Counted from the first letter of the stretch, positions 1-11,601 are shown. The stretch: DNA of 64,000 bases from Coemansia sp. RSA 487 (GCA_027577595.1 JANBRJ010000002.1:248001-312000), one strand, 5' to 3'. Translations and numbers: made by a program. Notes: generated by a model not told the origin, from the sequence alone.

Positions 1-6
1 TGGTGA

Positions 7-588
7 GAAGAAAAAGCAGCGGCGACCAGTAACCTTGGGCAGTAAATATTGCAGTAAAGGCAAATATTGCTTTTGTAAAACCTTTGTTTTGGTTCCTTTA
101 TCAATAAGCTCACACCAAATTGTTTCTCCAGGAGTCACAATGTTTTTTGTAGCGAAATATTCAAAACAAACTGCGTGTCAAATAATTCTCAAACACACTC
201 CCTTTGTGTTGCAGCCAACGTATGTCTAAACGCACATAATATGCACATATTGCTTTGTTAGGCTGTGTTCGCGATTTCGCCAAGGCCGTTTACAGAAAAG
301 TGGCCATGCGAAAATAAAGAGACAAAAAGAAACATACTAACGAGAGGGTTTTGCGCTTCAAGGGGAAAATCAACCGCCGATTCATTTGATAATGAAAATA
401 ATGTAAACAATATCCACATCCAGAATGACCTCGTTCTGCAGGAGGAGTACATGCGCGTTAGCCAACTGGAGCGCTTCTTTGGAACATCTATTCTTGTTTT
501 GAAAGTCCAACCCAAAGAACTGGAAAGACCACCAAAAGGAAATACCCCTTACTCCAAAGCAACATCGAAAGGGATTCACACGATGTGA
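7..588 (+). CDS. Possible 3'-terminal exons of a gene running in from the left edge (partial)
   Basis: Three open segments join in one frame through GT-AG introns: an exon ending at 41, an exon 132-219 and an exon 262-588 ending in TGA. The inferred introns are 42-131 (GTAAAT to CCAG, 90 nt) and 220-261 (GTATGT to TTAG, only 42 nt, which is short). The first exon must begin after base 6, because an in-frame stop lies at 4-6, so an acceptor near the window start or further left is needed. The last exon, about 108 residues, reads like real protein: Asn-rich, then a helix with LQEEYMRVSQLERFFG, then a basic C-terminus. I do not recognise the family. The opposite strand is also open over part of this stretch but reads less like protein. 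The splice model is inference and the coding call is uncertain. Confidence 0.33.
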
Positions 589-1058
589 TGTTGCAGTGTA
601 TAGACTTCTTTGAATCGAAACTACATGGGATACAGTTTCTTTGTAATATACAGCACGATTCACACGTCTTTAGTTCCAATATAATGCAGTTTACAAATTC
701 TTTCGGAAATCCAATTTGTAATCCTCAACCAAACATTAAGCGATTACATCAGCGGTCTTGGCGTTAAAGATACGCCAAGAGATACATAGAGTTGATAAAA
801 AAAAGGACAAAAAGGCATCCAAAGGGCTCGTGAGCAAGCCTGTATTTCTTTTTTGGAAAAGAGGAATTATCGTATTCATCGGCATATATAAAATACGTAC
901 CAGCCGAGTGCGGGGAGCGGCTTCAAAGTCACAAACTTGTTTCTGTTTCCTTGTCTTTTCTATCTAGTCCATATTAGACAACTTCTTTTATAGCTACACT
1001 GCAAGTATCCTTCGTAATATTAATACTATCATAGCCACTTTATATTTACTACTATATA
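589..1058. other. Intergenic stretch with promoter of the 1059 gene
   Basis: There is no convincing gene here. It holds a TATA element at 885-893, about 170 bases upstream of the ATG at 1059, followed by a T/C-rich leader. Confidence 0.6.
885..893 (+). promoter_or_regulatory. TATA box
   Basis: TATATAAAA lies about 170 bases upstream of the ATG at 1059, on the same strand. A start site some 30 bases downstream would give a leader of about 135 bases. Confidence 0.5.
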
Positions 1059-2090
1059 ATGGTGTTTGAGATGTGGACAACTGTACCCATTCGTGACGCC
1101 ATCACAAGACAGCAGCAGCACCTGCTTCAGGTGTTGTGTATAGGCGGGTGTTGTGTAGTATGCCGAGGCTGCGAGCACCGGAGCCTCATCAGCCCAAACG
1201 CACATACCGTGCCGCTGTGCGTGCGCTGCGAAGAGCCGCTGGAGCTGCCGCTGGAGGCGCACTTTACGTGCACGGCAAGACTGGAAAAATCGTTCGCGAT
1301 CATGCAGGCGTTTGACGTCGAGGGGTTCTTTGCCGAAACAGCACACGAGCTCAGCGACAGGCAGGCAGCGCCAGAGAATTGGGCAGCGCGCGCGGTCGTT
1401 GGGTTCGTGGATATCAATATTTCGCGCACGGGGATGGTGCGGGCAGGCGGCAATGGACGAGATGCAGATTTGTGTCCTGCTGACGATGGCAAGCATGCCG
1501 CCAGAGGAGGAATATGGAAGTCGGTGCTCGCCTCCTTTGGCTTGCGCTCGGCCAAAACCAAGCACGGCATCCCGATCGCATCCAAAAAGCACGTTCTGGC
1601 TGTTATTGTTGACGGGACGCTGAGTTTCTACGCTGTTCACAAAAAGCCTGCCGCTTTCCCTGGCAGCGGCGGCAAGCACCAGCTACAGAAAAGCATATAC
1701 GAGCAGATATACAGCATGCCACTGGCCAGCGTGCAGGGGCTGGAAGAGTACACCCAGCCGCCAGCTGCTGGCGTGGTCGTGCATGGCAATGGCGTGCGTG
1801 TGGAAATGAGCCTGGGGTTATCTTCGGTGGCCAACATGTGGATGCAGATGCTGTCCAAGCGCACAGATCGAAACAGGCATCAGTATCAGCGGCCGGCATC
1901 AGATGAATTTCTTTTCAATGGCGCTGTTGCAAAGAAATGCATCAGCAGCAGCGAATACAACGAGAAGACTATCAACGAGCGGATCCTTCGTTGCAACATG
2001 ATGGCCACAGGTAGAGAAGCAGACAGTCTGACGTCAAGTGGCGAAAGCAGGGGACACCACAACACCAGCGTTTCCTTAATCCCGCTCTAA
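1059..2090 (+). CDS. Unknown protein with a PH-like segment
   Basis: A 343-residue single-exon frame with GC-rich coding composition, starting at an ATG 170 bases after a TATA box. I do not recognise the family. Around residues 38-57 two cysteine pairs (CRGC and CVRC) could bind zinc. Residues ~178-270 alternate like a PH-type beta sandwich: VLAVIVDGTLSFYAV, then a long loop, GVVVHGNGVRVEMSLG, and an amphipathic end SSVANMWMQMLSKR that fits the closing helix of a PH domain. The tail is Ser/Asn-rich and probably disordered. If the PH reading is right, a membrane or cortex adaptor role would follow, but that is only inference. The gene runs in the same direction as CHD1, 1.27 kb upstream of it. 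Confidence 0.7.
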   Translation: MVFEMWTTVPIRDAITRQQQHLLQVLCIGGCCVVCRGCEHRSLISPNAHTVPLCVRCEEPLELPLEAHFTCTARLEKSFAIMQAFDVEGFFAETAHELSDRQAAPENWAARAVVGFVDINISRTGMVRAGGNGRDADLCPADDGKHAARGGIWKSVLASFGLRSAKTKHGIPIASKKHVLAVIVDGTLSFYAVHKKPAAFPGSGGKHQLQKSIYEQIYSMPLASVQGLEEYTQPPAAGVVVHGNGVRVEMSLGLSSVANMWMQMLSKRTDRNRHQYQRPASDEFLFNGAVAKKCISSSEYNEKTINERILRCNMMATGREADSLTSSGESRGHHNTSVSLIPL

Positions 2091-3364
2091 CAATGCATAG
2101 AGAGTAAAAAGAAGGATGGTTAGCTAGCCCAAGCATGTCTTGGATTTCAGGATTATCTATTAGAGTTCCATATCTATTGTTTTTGCATGTATAAATTATT
2201 GACACCGTTTTTTTTATCTAAAATGTTTGGATGTTGCGTCCAGGTGTTTGTGCATCCGCTGTAGTATCAGTGTGGATATGTGGGGGAGCAGCCAATACCA
2301 CCCGCAGCGTGAACCATCGTCAGCCAGCCAGCTCGCCCATCGTCAGCCGCTCATCTCCCACACCCCCACTCAAATCTTTTCCCTTCAAATGATTCCGAAA
2401 AAGTACCAGCACCACCCATCCACAAAAAAGACCTCCTTTCTCGTTTCTCTCTTTCCCCCTTGCTTGGTATCAATAGGTTTTTTTTCGTCCTCTTTTGAAC
2501 TGCAAACACCAAAAGTTCTTTATATATTTTTTATACAGCTGCAGCTCTTTGGAACAACCACGTAGAAAACAGTTCGAGTATTTCTTATTAGCAGTTGGCT
2601 CTTCATCCTATTTCTATCGTTTTATTGCTTTATTATTTTTTTCGTGTTTACTCTTGTCTCGTTTGCTTTCTGCTAATATTTCCCCCTGCTATACGCGGTG
2701 TTTAAGTGTACGTTAAATGCAATGCTCTCGTTGGGCAATTATACTCCATTTGCTTTTTATTTTTGAAATGCTCGCCACGCACCACGGACGCAGTTGAATC
2801 ACACGAGCAGCCTTATCCATATGTTGCTTACGAGGAATAATAAATTCACGCGTTTTGAAGGAGCAGCAGAATTTGAAGCCACACAGACCGGCTCGCTTTT
2901 GCAAGGCACTCTGCAAAACCCCCGTTGCTCATACTAGACCCATCTTGTGGTTGGTTGGTGGAGGATGAGGAGCTGGGACTGGAGAGCCAAAAGGAGAGAT
3001 TTTTCTTTTCTGGCAGCCGCGTATCCTGGAGACGAAGGGAATGGATTATTCTGTCGCGGCTCACAACACTTTGTGACCCACTCCTAAACCACATACTGCG
3101 ATTGCACGCTTTCCCACCCTTTTTTTTTTTACCCATCAATTTTCTCTCTAGTCCACTCCCCAAATCCCTTTCATTCTTGTGTGAAGCAGACGGATCTTTT
3201 TACTCCATCAGAAGCGAAAACACACCAAAACAGCACCAGGTCCGTGCAGCCCAGTCATCGCGTGCCACTAATTCTTATTTTTCTTGTCGCATTACTTGTG
3301 TTTTTTTTACCAGTTTTATCGTTATAGGTTACGTCGGCGTCTAGCGGCTAATGATCTCTCGCAA
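2091..3364. other. Intergenic stretch and T/C-rich leader before CHD1
   Basis: No gene seen. The right half is pyrimidine-rich on the plus strand, with T runs near 2470-2530, 3119-3130 and 3300-3308, as expected for a fungal promoter and long 5' leader. Short open frames on either strand look like chance. Confidence 0.6.
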
Positions 3365-6300
3365 ATGCACAGCAACGGTATAAGTGAGCTCAACGGATCT
3401 ATCTCCCCAAGCAACGGCGCACCACTGCAGCTGCAGCCACAGCCACAGCCACAACCACAACCACAACACAGCGTCAATGGCCAGCCGCGTTCGCTTCTGG
3501 CGCCAGGCCGCCCTTTGCACAACCGCATTGTCAGCGATACAAACAGCGATGCCTCCTCTTTGGACAGCGATGGTGCTTCGGACAGCAGCTTTGGCGCCTA
3601 TGGAAACCCAAACAACCGCCCCCAGGTTGCCATGAAGGCACCGCGTTCCAATCCAGTTGCTGTACCAGCAGCTATAACTACTTCCGAATCACAGCACCAA
3701 AAAGCCGCGCCACTGCGCCCAGCTTACGCAGAGGACTCGTCCGACTCTGCCATGTCTCCTGTATCCGAGGACGACGACTTTGTTGTGTCGGACGCAGCCA
3801 ATGACAATTACGATGATATGGACGACGATTTGGATGATTCGCCGACATCTGAAGGCTTCGACGACTCCAGCGACGATGACTGGGGCGCTCCGCAGCGCAA
3901 ACGCAAGCCGAAAAAGCCGGCAGCAACAAAGGCAAGCAAGCGTGTAAAGGGCGGTGGCGTGCGCGGTACAAAGCGGTCGGCAGACAGCTCGCAGACAAGC
4001 CTGCTGAAATTCGCGTCCAGAGACACTCCGACGTTCACCAAGCCGCGCAAAAACGACATTTCTGACAGCGAAGACTCGGACTTTTTCGTGGGCAAGAAGA
4101 GAACTCCAAAGCGCGCCAAGGCCAAAAAGCCGTTAAAGGCTGTACCTGCGTATGTGGGAGGGAGCGAATCCGAATACGGGTCCTCGGATTACCGCTCGCT
4201 GCGCCAATCAACGCGCGGCGGCGCTATCAAGAGCTACGCCGAGGACGGAGGCGACTACCTGGGCGTGGACTTTGAAGATGACGAAGATGTGGACAACCTG
4301 CCAAAGTCCAAGCCAAAATCCAAGGATGCACTGTTGATGATCGACGAGTATGAGGGCGAAGACGCGATAGAACAGATCCGCGACTTTAGGCTGGGCAAGG
4401 CAGCCGAGGGCGACAACACAGACAGCATCAGCAATGTCGAGTTTTTCATAAAATGGAAGGGATGGTCGTTCCGCCACGCCACTTGGGACACAGCCGCCTT
4501 TCTTAAAAGCTACAAGGGCTACAAAAAGGTCGAAAACTACTTTAAACACACGGTTCTTGCCGACTATGCGCTGCGCCATGACCCCAGCATCACGCGTGAG
4601 GACATCGAGCAGCTTGATATCAACCGGGAGATGGAGCGCGACACACTGCGCGACTACACCAAAATAGAGCGTATTGTGGCCACGCGTCCGCTTACTGCTG
4701 CCGCCCGCCGCGCGCGCGAGATTGAAAACTCTGCTGAGGCGGCAGAAAAGGGCATGCAGTCGGTATCGCTTGCTGACGATAGCGTCGAGTATCTGGTCAA
4801 GTGGAAGCGGCTTCCTTACAGTTCCTGCTCCTGGGTCACTGCGGATGAAATCGACCAGGATGCACAAGCGGAGCTCGATGCCTTTTTGGACCGCGAGCAG
4901 TCGCTGCGCCTGCCGCACCGTGGCGCGCCAACGAGTAAAGCAAAGCGGCCAAAGTTCCAGCGGCTGGTAAAACAGCCCGAATATCTGGTGGGCGGCGAGC
5001 TCCGCGACTACCAGCTGACCAGCCTGAACTGGATGGCGCACCTGTGGAGCAACGACGAGAACGGCATCCTTGCAGATGAGATGGGTCTCGGAAAGACTAT
5101 ACAGACAATATCGTTCCTGTCGTACCTTTTCCACACACAGGAGATATTTGGTCCGTTCTTGGTTGTTGTTCCTCTGTCGACGATCAGCGCATGGCAGCGG
5201 GAGTTTGCCCGATGGGCGCCAGATATGAACACGCTGTGCTACATCGACGACAACCGCAGCCGCGCCATCATGCGCGAGTACGAGTTTTACAAAAACGACT
5301 CTGCCACGCCCAAAGTCAAGCTCAATGTGCTGCTAACCACGTACGAGCTGGTGCTAAAGGACCGCGATCTTCTTGGCTCTATCAAATGGAACTTTTTGGC
5401 AGTCGACGAGGCCCACCGGCTGAAGAACAGCGAGTCGCAGCTGCACGATGCCCTGTCGTCGTTCCACACGACCAACCGCCTTCTGGTCACTGGCACTCCC
5501 TTGCAGAACACTGTCAAAGAGCTTGTTACTCTCTGTCGATTCCTAAACCCAGAGCGGTTTGCAGACCTGGACGACGACTTTGACATTAGAGTGACGGCCG
5601 GCGACACCGAGCAAGAAGGGAAAATCGCAGATCTCCATCGCAGGCTAAAGCCTTACATGCTGCGCCGGCTGAAGAAGGACGTGGAAAAGTCGCTGCCAAA
5701 CCGCACCGAGCGGATCCTGCGTGTGGAGCTTTCTGGGATGCAGGTGCATTACTACAAGAACATCCTCACACGCAACTTTGCGGTGCTCAACAAGAACGCC
5801 ACAGGAAGCGGGCAGATGTCGCTGCTGAACATCATGGTGGAGCTGAAGAAGGCCAGTAACCACCCGTACCTGTTCCCCAACGCAGAGCAGCAGCAAGATA
5901 CAAAGGAAGACACGCTGAATGAGATGGTCAAGCATAGCGGCAAGATGGTGCTTTTGGACAAGCTGATGGCGAAGCTCAAGATCGGTGGCCACCGTGTGCT
6001 GATCTTTTCGCAAATGGTGCGCATGCTGGACATCCTTGCAGACTACATGGCCATGCGCGGATATGCGTACCAGCGGCTGGACGGCTCGGTGCCGTCGGAG
6101 GTGCGCAAGCGCTCGATCGAGCACTTCAATGCGCCTGGGTCGCCGGACTTTGTGTTCCTTCTCAGCACACGCGCAGGTGGGCTGGGAATCAATCTCGAAA
6201 CCGCAGACACGGTCGTTCTGTACGACTCTGACTTCAATCCGCAAGCCGACATGCAGGCAATGGCGCGCGCGCACCGCATTGGACAGAAGAAGCAAGTGTC

Positions 6301-8596
6301 TGTGTATCGGTTTGTGTCGCGAAACACGATCGAGGAAGACATTCTCGAGCGCGCAAAGCGCAAAATGGTGCTCGAGTACTGCATTATCAAGGGCATGGAC
6401 ACATCGGGGATGCACGTGACCGATACCGAGCGTAAGCAGATTGAGCTGTCCAAGCAGGGAAAGAGCGGCGGCGTTGTTGGCGCAAGCAGTGGCGCATCGT
6501 CTTTCTCGCGCGAGGAGCTGGCGGCCATCCTCAAGTTTGGCGCAAGCAGCATGTTTGCAGACGACAGCGTGACCATGCAGCAGCACAAGCTGGACGACAT
6601 GGATCTGGACAAGATGCTGGAGGACGCAGAGCAAGCAGAAACGTCCGAGGCTGGGGTGGCAGACGACTTCCTCAGCCAGTTCAAGGTGGCAGACTACGGC
6701 GGCTCGGGGCTGTCGTGGGACGATATCATTCCTGAGGAGGAGCGCCAGCAGATAGAACTTGAGGAACAGCAAAAGCAGGAGGAGGAGCTTCTATTCCGCC
6801 GCCGGCGCGCACGTGTGTCGTATGCTGAGGACGGCACTATGATCGGCAACGGCGATGGCGCCAGCTCGGACGGATCGACTGCTAGCAGTGCACGCATGCG
6901 GCGCAGAGGCGGCGGATCGTCACGGCGCAGGGGAGGCGATGGGCGCGGCAGCGATCCAAAGCTTCTGTCGGAGAAGGAGATACGCGCGCTGATCCGCGGC
7001 GTCCAAAAGTTCGGCAACCCCGAGCACCGGTTCGAGCAGGTTGTCAGCGAGGCAGAGCTGGAAAGCAAGGATGCGGAAACAGTCAAGGTGCGCGGGCTTG
7101 AGCTCATCAAGATGTGCGAGGACGCACTGCGCAGCCATCTTCATGGGAATGGCGCCGATGCAGAATCGGCAGCAACCGGCGGTGGCGACGACGAGGATCT
7201 GGTCAGCGGATTCAAGCGAAACGCAAAGGCGATTCTTGTGACATTCCACGGGGTGCACAGCGTCAACGCGGGCGTGGTTGCGCAGCGCGTCACCGATCTG
7301 GCAGTGCTGAGCAAGCGGCTGGAGGTGCCGGCGATGCGCGAAGACCCTACCAAGTTCCGGATCGGCGTGCCGCTGAAGCCAGTGCACCATTGGTCATGTC
7401 TGTGGGGGCAGCGCGAGGATGCGATGCTCCTTGTGGGCATATACCGCCATGGCTTTGGCAACTGGGACAAGATCCAAACCGATATTGAACTTGGACTGCA
7501 GAAGAAGCTGTTTTTGACGCCTGCGGATGAGAAGGCAGCGAGCGTACAGGCAATTGGCGGTACAGTGCGGGGCACTAGTGGAGGCGGCGGTAGTAATGGC
7601 GGCGGCGGCAGTGCTAGCAAGAGAATTGTCGCACCCAAGGCAACACACCTGGTGCGCAGGGGCGAGTACCTGCTCAAGGTGCTGCGTGAGGGCGAGGAGA
7701 ACAAGAACAAGCCTGTGCTCGGTCTGACTACAAGCAGCCCAGCTGCTGGAAGCAGCCGCAGGCGGCGTGGACGCTCCGGCGAGATGTCGGACGCTAACGG
7801 CGCAGCAGCTGCACACAACGACCACGAGGCTGGTGGTGTGCGTGTGGCGGGCGATATTGAGGACGGCGAAGTGTCGGAGCCCGAGTCGATGGATGAGCGC
7901 ACATGCAAGGACATGATGCGGCCAGTCAAGCGCTACTTGCAGCGGTTGCGCGACGAGGCTGAGCATACAAAGTCGGCCAACAGCAAAGTCAAGCTGATTA
8001 GCGAGTGCTTGCTACCCATAGGAAGACACATTCGCTCCGTCGTCGAGCGCAGGCGGTTGCGCGGCATGGCGCCTGGCGACGCCGACGAGGATCCGGACAA
8101 GCTTTATCGCCATCTGTGGGTCTTTGTCACGTACTTTTGGCGCAGCCCCGTCGAGTACACAAAGCTTGTACGGCTGTTTGAGCGGCTGGAGGAGAGCAGT
8201 GCAACCTTGCCGCACCAGGGAGCTGGTGCTGCCGCTGGGTTGTCGCCCGGGAAGCATGCTGAGCCCGCGAGAAGCCCCGTCGATCGGCGTCATTCGAGCG
8301 CGAGAAGTCGTAGCGGGGGCGCCAGTGTGAGCCGCAGCCCGAGCCCTACTCATCGAAACAGCCGCCGTGCCCGGTCGTCCAGCAAAACTGCCAGCGATGG
8401 AGCTGATGCCGCCAATACTGGTGCTGCGAACGGCAACATTCCTTCGCACAGTCGTGGCAACGGATCGGTTGGAGGTGGCAGCGACCACCACCACCATCAC
8501 CACCACAGCCGCCCATCGCGCTCGTCGTCGCATAGCAACAACCGCAGCGGAGGAGGCACACGCCCGTCTCGGCGCGAAAGCCGAAGACAACCCTGA
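3365..8596 (+). CDS. CHD1: CHD1-type chromodomain helicase (nucleosome spacing remodeler)
   Basis: This 1743-residue protein slides and spaces nucleosomes over transcribed genes. From N to C: an acidic, Ser-rich disordered region (residues 1-330); two chromodomains (~334-395 and ~432-500, each with an IKWKGW/VKWKRL core); a SNF2 ATPase from ~539 with Walker [13 protein letters not shown] and LVTGTPLQN; a helicase C lobe (~860-980) ending in ARAHRIGQ; a SANT-SLIDE-like DNA-binding region (~1200-1385, [20 protein letters not shown]); and a CHCT domain (~1512-1608, FVTYFWRSP). The tail is SR-rich with a run of eight His. I chose the ATG at 3365 because the open frame upstream lacks an ATG and the protein reads naturally from here. 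There is no intron in 5.2 kb. Domain order matches the CHD1 family, which recognises H3K4me. Confidence 0.96.
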   Translation: MHSNGISELNGSISPSNGAPLQLQPQPQPQPQPQHSVNGQPRSLLAPGRPLHNRIVSDTNSDASSLDSDGASDSSFGAYGNPNNRPQVAMKAPRSNPVAVPAAITTSESQHQKAAPLRPAYAEDSSDSAMSPVSEDDDFVVSDAANDNYDDMDDDLDDSPTSEGFDDSSDDDWGAPQRKRKPKKPAATKASKRVKGGGVRGTKRSADSSQTSLLKFASRDTPTFTKPRKNDISDSEDSDFFVGKKRTPKRAKAKKPLKAVPAYVGGSESEYGSSDYRSLRQSTRGGAIKSYAEDGGDYLGVDFEDDEDVDNLPKSKPKSKDALLMIDEYEGEDAIEQIRDFRLGKAAEGDNTDSISNVEFFIKWKGWSFRHATWDTAAFLKSYKGYKKVENYFKHTVLADYALRHDPSITREDIEQLDINREMERDTLRDYTKIERIVATRPLTAAARRAREIENSAEAAEKGMQSVSLADDSVEYLVKWKRLPYSSCSWVTADEIDQDAQAELDAFLDREQSLRLPHRGAPTSKAKRPKFQRLVKQPEYLVGGELRDYQLTSLNWMAHLWSNDENGILADEMGLGKTIQTISFLSYLFHTQEIFGPFLVVVPLSTISAWQREFARWAPDMNTLCYIDDNRSRAIMREYEFYKNDSATPKVKLNVLLTTYELVLKDRDLLGSIKWNFLAVDEAHRLKNSESQLHDALSSFHTTNRLLVTGTPLQNTVKELVTLCRFLNPERFADLDDDFDIRVTAGDTEQEGKIADLHRRLKPYMLRRLKKDVEKSLPNRTERILRVELSGMQVHYYKNILTRNFAVLNKNATGSGQMSLLNIMVELKKASNHPYLFPNAEQQQDTKEDTLNEMVKHSGKMVLLDKLMAKLKIGGHRVLIFSQMVRMLDILADYMAMRGYAYQRLDGSVPSEVRKRSIEHFNAPGSPDFVFLLSTRAGGLGINLETADTVVLYDSDFNPQADMQAMARAHRIGQKKQVSVYRFVSRNTIEEDILERAKRKMVLEYCIIKGMDTSGMHVTDTERKQIELSKQGKSGGVVGASSGASSFSREELAAILKFGASSMFADDSVTMQQHKLDDMDLDKMLEDAEQAETSEAGVADDFLSQFKVADYGGSGLSWDDIIPEEERQQIELEEQQKQEEELLFRRRRARVSYAEDGTMIGNGDGASSDGSTASSARMRRRGGGSSRRRGGDGRGSDPKLLSEKEIRALIRGVQKFGNPEHRFEQVVSEAELESKDAETVKVRGLELIKMCEDALRSHLHGNGADAESAATGGGDDEDLVSGFKRNAKAILVTFHGVHSVNAGVVAQRVTDLAVLSKRLEVPAMREDPTKFRIGVPLKPVHHWSCLWGQREDAMLLVGIYRHGFGNWDKIQTDIELGLQKKLFLTPADEKAASVQAIGGTVRGTSGGGGSNGGGGSASKRIVAPKATHLVRRGEYLLKVLREGEENKNKPVLGLTTSSPAAGSSRRRRGRSGEMSDANGAAAAHNDHEAGGVRVAGDIEDGEVSEPESMDERTCKDMMRPVKRYLQRLRDEAEHTKSANSKVKLISECLLPIGRHIRSVVERRRLRGMAPGDADEDPDKLYRHLWVFVTYFWRSPVEYTKLVRLFERLEESSATLPHQGAGAAAGLSPGKHAEPARSPVDRRHSSARSRSGGASVSRSPSPTHRNSRRARSSSKTASDGADAANTGAANGNIPSHSRGNGSVGGGSDHHHHHHHSRPSRSSSHSNNRSGGGTRPSRRESRRQP

Positions 8597-8768
8597 TACT
8601 TTTCTTTAGTTCCCAGTTCACTTTTAAAGCCTGACTTGCCTCTATTTCACTTTACTTTATTACAGTGTTTTTAATTCATATTTTTCGTTGTATTTGTGGA
8701 AAACAGTGCTAATGTTAGGAAACGTTAAAAGCTATTGATAAAATCGTATTGGTTGAGCCCAAATCTAC

Positions 8769-8945
8769 CTAGAGGCCAACGCTCAGGCTGATTCCGATGA
8801 GGGACTTGCTCTCCTCGCCAACCCTCCTATTTTCATGCTCAATGCACTCAGGCTCTACGGCTTGGGCACCGTTGGCTTCGCTTGGGAGAGCGTTGACGAC
8901 TGCGACAACAGCAACGAGAAGACCGAGAACGCCTAGGTAATTCAT
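8769..8945 (-). CDS. Small secreted peptide (58 residues)
   Basis: ATG at 8945-8943, TAG at 8771-8769. The first ~19 residues, MNYLGVLGLLVAVVAVVNA, make a clear signal peptide with a small-residue cleavage site before LPSEANG. The mature part is about 39 residues, acidic, with one Cys (EPECIEHE) and a hydrophobic end, LIGISLSVGL. A TATA element (TATAAAGG on this strand, 9063-9070) lies about 120 bases upstream of the start. The gene converges on CHD1, with 172 bases between their stops. It is too short for default gene calls and would be missed easily. I know no family. It could be a secreted effector-like or pheromone-like peptide, but no CAAX box or Kex2 repeat is visible. Confidence 0.66.
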   Translation of the reverse strand: MNYLGVLGLLVAVVAVVNALPSEANGAQAVEPECIEHENRRVGEESKSLIGISLSVGL

Positions 8946-9062
8946 TTTTAAATTGAGTAGAAACTGGTGTGCTTGGAGCTGAAAAGAACTTGCGAAATAG
9001 AGAAAATATATGTGGTGTGTAGTTGGTGTTGCCCTCGACGAGTATTTTGGACCTTTGGTAAG

Positions 9063-9070
9063 CCTTTATA
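9063..9070 (-). promoter_or_regulatory. TATA box of the small secreted peptide
   Basis: On the minus strand this reads TATAAAGG, about 120 bases upstream of the ATG at 8945. Confidence 0.55.
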
Positions 9071-9722
9071 CAGATGGCGTGTCCCGTTCAAGCAAGCGAG
9101 TAAGCGTTGTTTCCATAGACTGTGAAACCAATATCGCTAATTTAAACATTTGCACTCTCCGCATTTTTGGTATGAACTGTCTGATTTCGTTCTTTTTCTG
9201 ATATTTGCAGTAGGAAATGTTCCGCAGTTTGGTAACCATTGAGTTTAAAAAGCGTTTATTTTTAAGTAACTTGACTGAAAACTGCGCAGACTCATTATCT
9301 GTCTGTTTTTATCGAGTTTAAGATTGTCATATATATTGCAGATGAAAACCACACCCATTCCATTACCGTTGATAACAGGCTTACTAATAAAAAAAAGTAA
9401 ACCCAAGCTACAGTCCAAAGTCATTTGCCTTGAATTCTGCAAAATATCCAGCTGCTTCAATTAACTCTACAAGCGGACAGATTTCTGCTGTTCTCCGATC
9501 ATCCGTGATGACAATGCAAGTTCCAGATCCCCACAAAATACTTCATATTGAAGCTGTGGAGCTCAGCCTTTCTTGCAAATGACTATTGCTTTTCCAGTTT
9601 TGGTTATATGCTCAACAAACATGCAATTTACAATTGTGCTTGCTGTTTTTATCGTTTAAAAGTAATATATTATCGCAAAGAAATTAACAAAGGAAACATT
9701 TTTTTGCTTCCAAAGCATATAC

Positions 9723-9743
9723 ATATATATATATATATATATA
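9723..9743 (+). repeat. (AT)n microsatellite
   Basis: About ten AT units, roughly 190 bases upstream of the F-box start. It could also serve as a TATA-like element. Confidence 0.8.
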
Positions 9744-9931
9744 GATTTATGTCTACTCTTTCTGATACTCGCTTTGAGAGATTACTTTACAATGTAGGTG
9801 CCAAATTTTCCTTTTACAAACACCTTTTTCTATCTTTATCGCCCATTCACATTTTCTACTTTTTATATTTCCTCCTATTTTTTTTGCTACTATTGTCATA
9901 TTTTTTTGTCAGCGGGCCATGAAGAGAAACA

Positions 9932-11509
9932 ATGCATATCAACGACTTGCCGTCAGAAATAATCCGTCATATAATACAGTTCCGACTCGAGTCAACATAT
10001 AGCCATGTAAGTTTTCGACGCGATATGCTACCGCTAATGGCCATATGCAGGAGATGGAGGCTACCTAGTCTATGGTTTGTATACAGACACGTATATTTAG
10101 AGTGTATGCCAGCAAGCGATATTCCACTTGATAGGTGCGCATGCACTCCTTCAAAACTCCCATTTATACCTCATACAGAACCCACAGATCGGATATGTTC
10201 TAACCTGGCACTTGTTCCATCGGGATTCGAAGGCTTGCCCAAGGAATTCACAATAATTATAAAATACAGCCACAGCATTGTTTTTACGCTAAGCAAGATT
10301 ATAGATATTTTAAACGCACACAAGGATATTCTGCAGAAAGTGGTGCATCTAACAGTAGATATTGGTTTTACAATGTCAGCTGGAAACCAAAGAATAAGAG
10401 ATTCCACCTTTCACCGCGAAAAGGTCAACATGTTGGCTATAAAATTTGGTCAGCTGGTTCCAAATATTACGAGTTTTAAATGCGTCGATATAATATGCGA
10501 AGCAGCTGGGCTGCGTTTCCTACAAGCCTTTGCTAAAAATTATGCCCACCAGTTGTGTAAGATTATATCGAGCTCTGCAGTAATTGGCCAAACAGACACA
10601 TTATCCGGTAATCTTTCCATGCTCTACTTGTCATGTAGCCCTCGATCCAATGTTCCAAGGGTGTTTACAGATAGATTAACAAGGCTAGTTTTGTCGGGAG
10701 TAGCTGATAGCTGCATCTGGAAATCGTTTGAGGATAGCAATGACGTTGGCAGAATATATTTACCTTGCTTGGCGCATCTTGATATCGGATTCAAAAGCAA
10801 AATACATAAAGAATATGTGCAGCCAGTTGGCGGAAACAGCGCTCAAGATTTAAGCACAGGAATCTTGTTCACATTGGTTGTTCCCAACATAAAGTCACTG
10901 CGCATAAATCTTTTCCCACATGTTTTGGCGCTGCTTGCAGCAGCAGAACTCCCTGAGATAATACCAAAATTTACAATTCGTGCAAGCTCTGCGACACACA
11001 TCAGCTTTTACAATTTGAGGATAGATGGTCGGATGATGAAGGTTTTTGAGAGACATGCTGGTATGGCAGACAGCCAAACCATGATAGATCATATTGGCCT
11101 TGCTTCCGAGATACTAAGGACCGAGAGTGCAGCAACAAGAGTGCATGCAGTAATCACCGACCATCTGCTAAGTGATGTTATTAAAAAAATGCGATGGAAA
11201 AGCACAACCACGCTAGTGCTCGTATCTCCTATTAGTTTAAGCAATCTGCAAATAATCATCACGCAGCTTCCATTTCTCGTAGAGCTGGAAGCTCATTTTA
11301 TAACCATTGACACTGAATTTACTAGATTGTTGTCAGCAGGAGATTTGCCTGCCAGCTCACCAAACACTCGTCGCCACACGATATCCACTAGCCTAAAATA
11401 CTTGCTACTGGGGTTTGAAGATGGCAATGTACCGGAATATTTACTGGAAAGAGTCAACAGTTATCTGCGTCAAGCAATTGAAATACCTACCAAGATAGAT
11501 ATATTTTGA
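9932..11509 (+). CDS. F-box-like protein
   Basis: 525 residues, single exon. The N-terminus MHINDLPSEIIRHIIQF, followed by LMAICRRWRLPSLWFVYRHVYLE, fits an F-box (LP-E-I at the start, then the CRRWR-LW helix), which would bind SKP1 in an SCF ubiquitin ligase. The remainder is Leu/Ile-rich with repeated strand-helix pieces such as LSMLYLSCSP, RLTRLVLSGV and LAHLDIGF, which resemble degenerate leucine-rich repeats for substrate binding. Composition is visibly more AT-rich than CHD1 or RAD26, as is common for members of expanded F-box families in these fungi. The target is unknown. It converges on the SCY1-like gene, with 92 bases between the stops. Confidence 0.8.
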   Translation: MHINDLPSEIIRHIIQFRLESTYSHVSFRRDMLPLMAICRRWRLPSLWFVYRHVYLECMPASDIPLDRCACTPSKLPFIPHTEPTDRICSNLALVPSGFEGLPKEFTIIIKYSHSIVFTLSKIIDILNAHKDILQKVVHLTVDIGFTMSAGNQRIRDSTFHREKVNMLAIKFGQLVPNITSFKCVDIICEAAGLRFLQAFAKNYAHQLCKIISSSAVIGQTDTLSGNLSMLYLSCSPRSNVPRVFTDRLTRLVLSGVADSCIWKSFEDSNDVGRIYLPCLAHLDIGFKSKIHKEYVQPVGGNSAQDLSTGILFTLVVPNIKSLRINLFPHVLALLAAAELPEIIPKFTIRASSATHISFYNLRIDGRMMKVFERHAGMADSQTMIDHIGLASEILRTESAATRVHAVITDHLLSDVIKKMRWKSTTTLVLVSPISLSNLQIIITQLPFLVELEAHFITIDTEFTRLLSAGDLPASSPNTRRHTISTSLKYLLLGFEDGNVPEYLLERVNSYLRQAIEIPTKIDIF

Positions 11510-11601
11510 ACCGATAGAGAATATATTTTCAATTCAAGACGTTTATTTGCAATTGTATATTATCCATTTGTATTTATTTGCTATCTTGGACAGAAAGTAA
11601 C

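Larger units (their letters stand above)
8946..9931. other. Intergenic stretch with the secreted-peptide promoter and an AT repeat
   Basis: AT-rich, with no gene seen. The left part is the promoter and leader of the peptide at 8769-8945. The right part is the F-box gene upstream region: an (AT)n repeat at about 9723-9743, a T-rich tract, and an out-of-frame ATG at 9919 that overlaps the start at 9932. Confidence 0.6.

Noticed and set aside
3284-3364. N-terminal extension of CHD1 to 3284
   Set aside because: It lacks an ATG in frame before 3365 and encodes leader-like residues.
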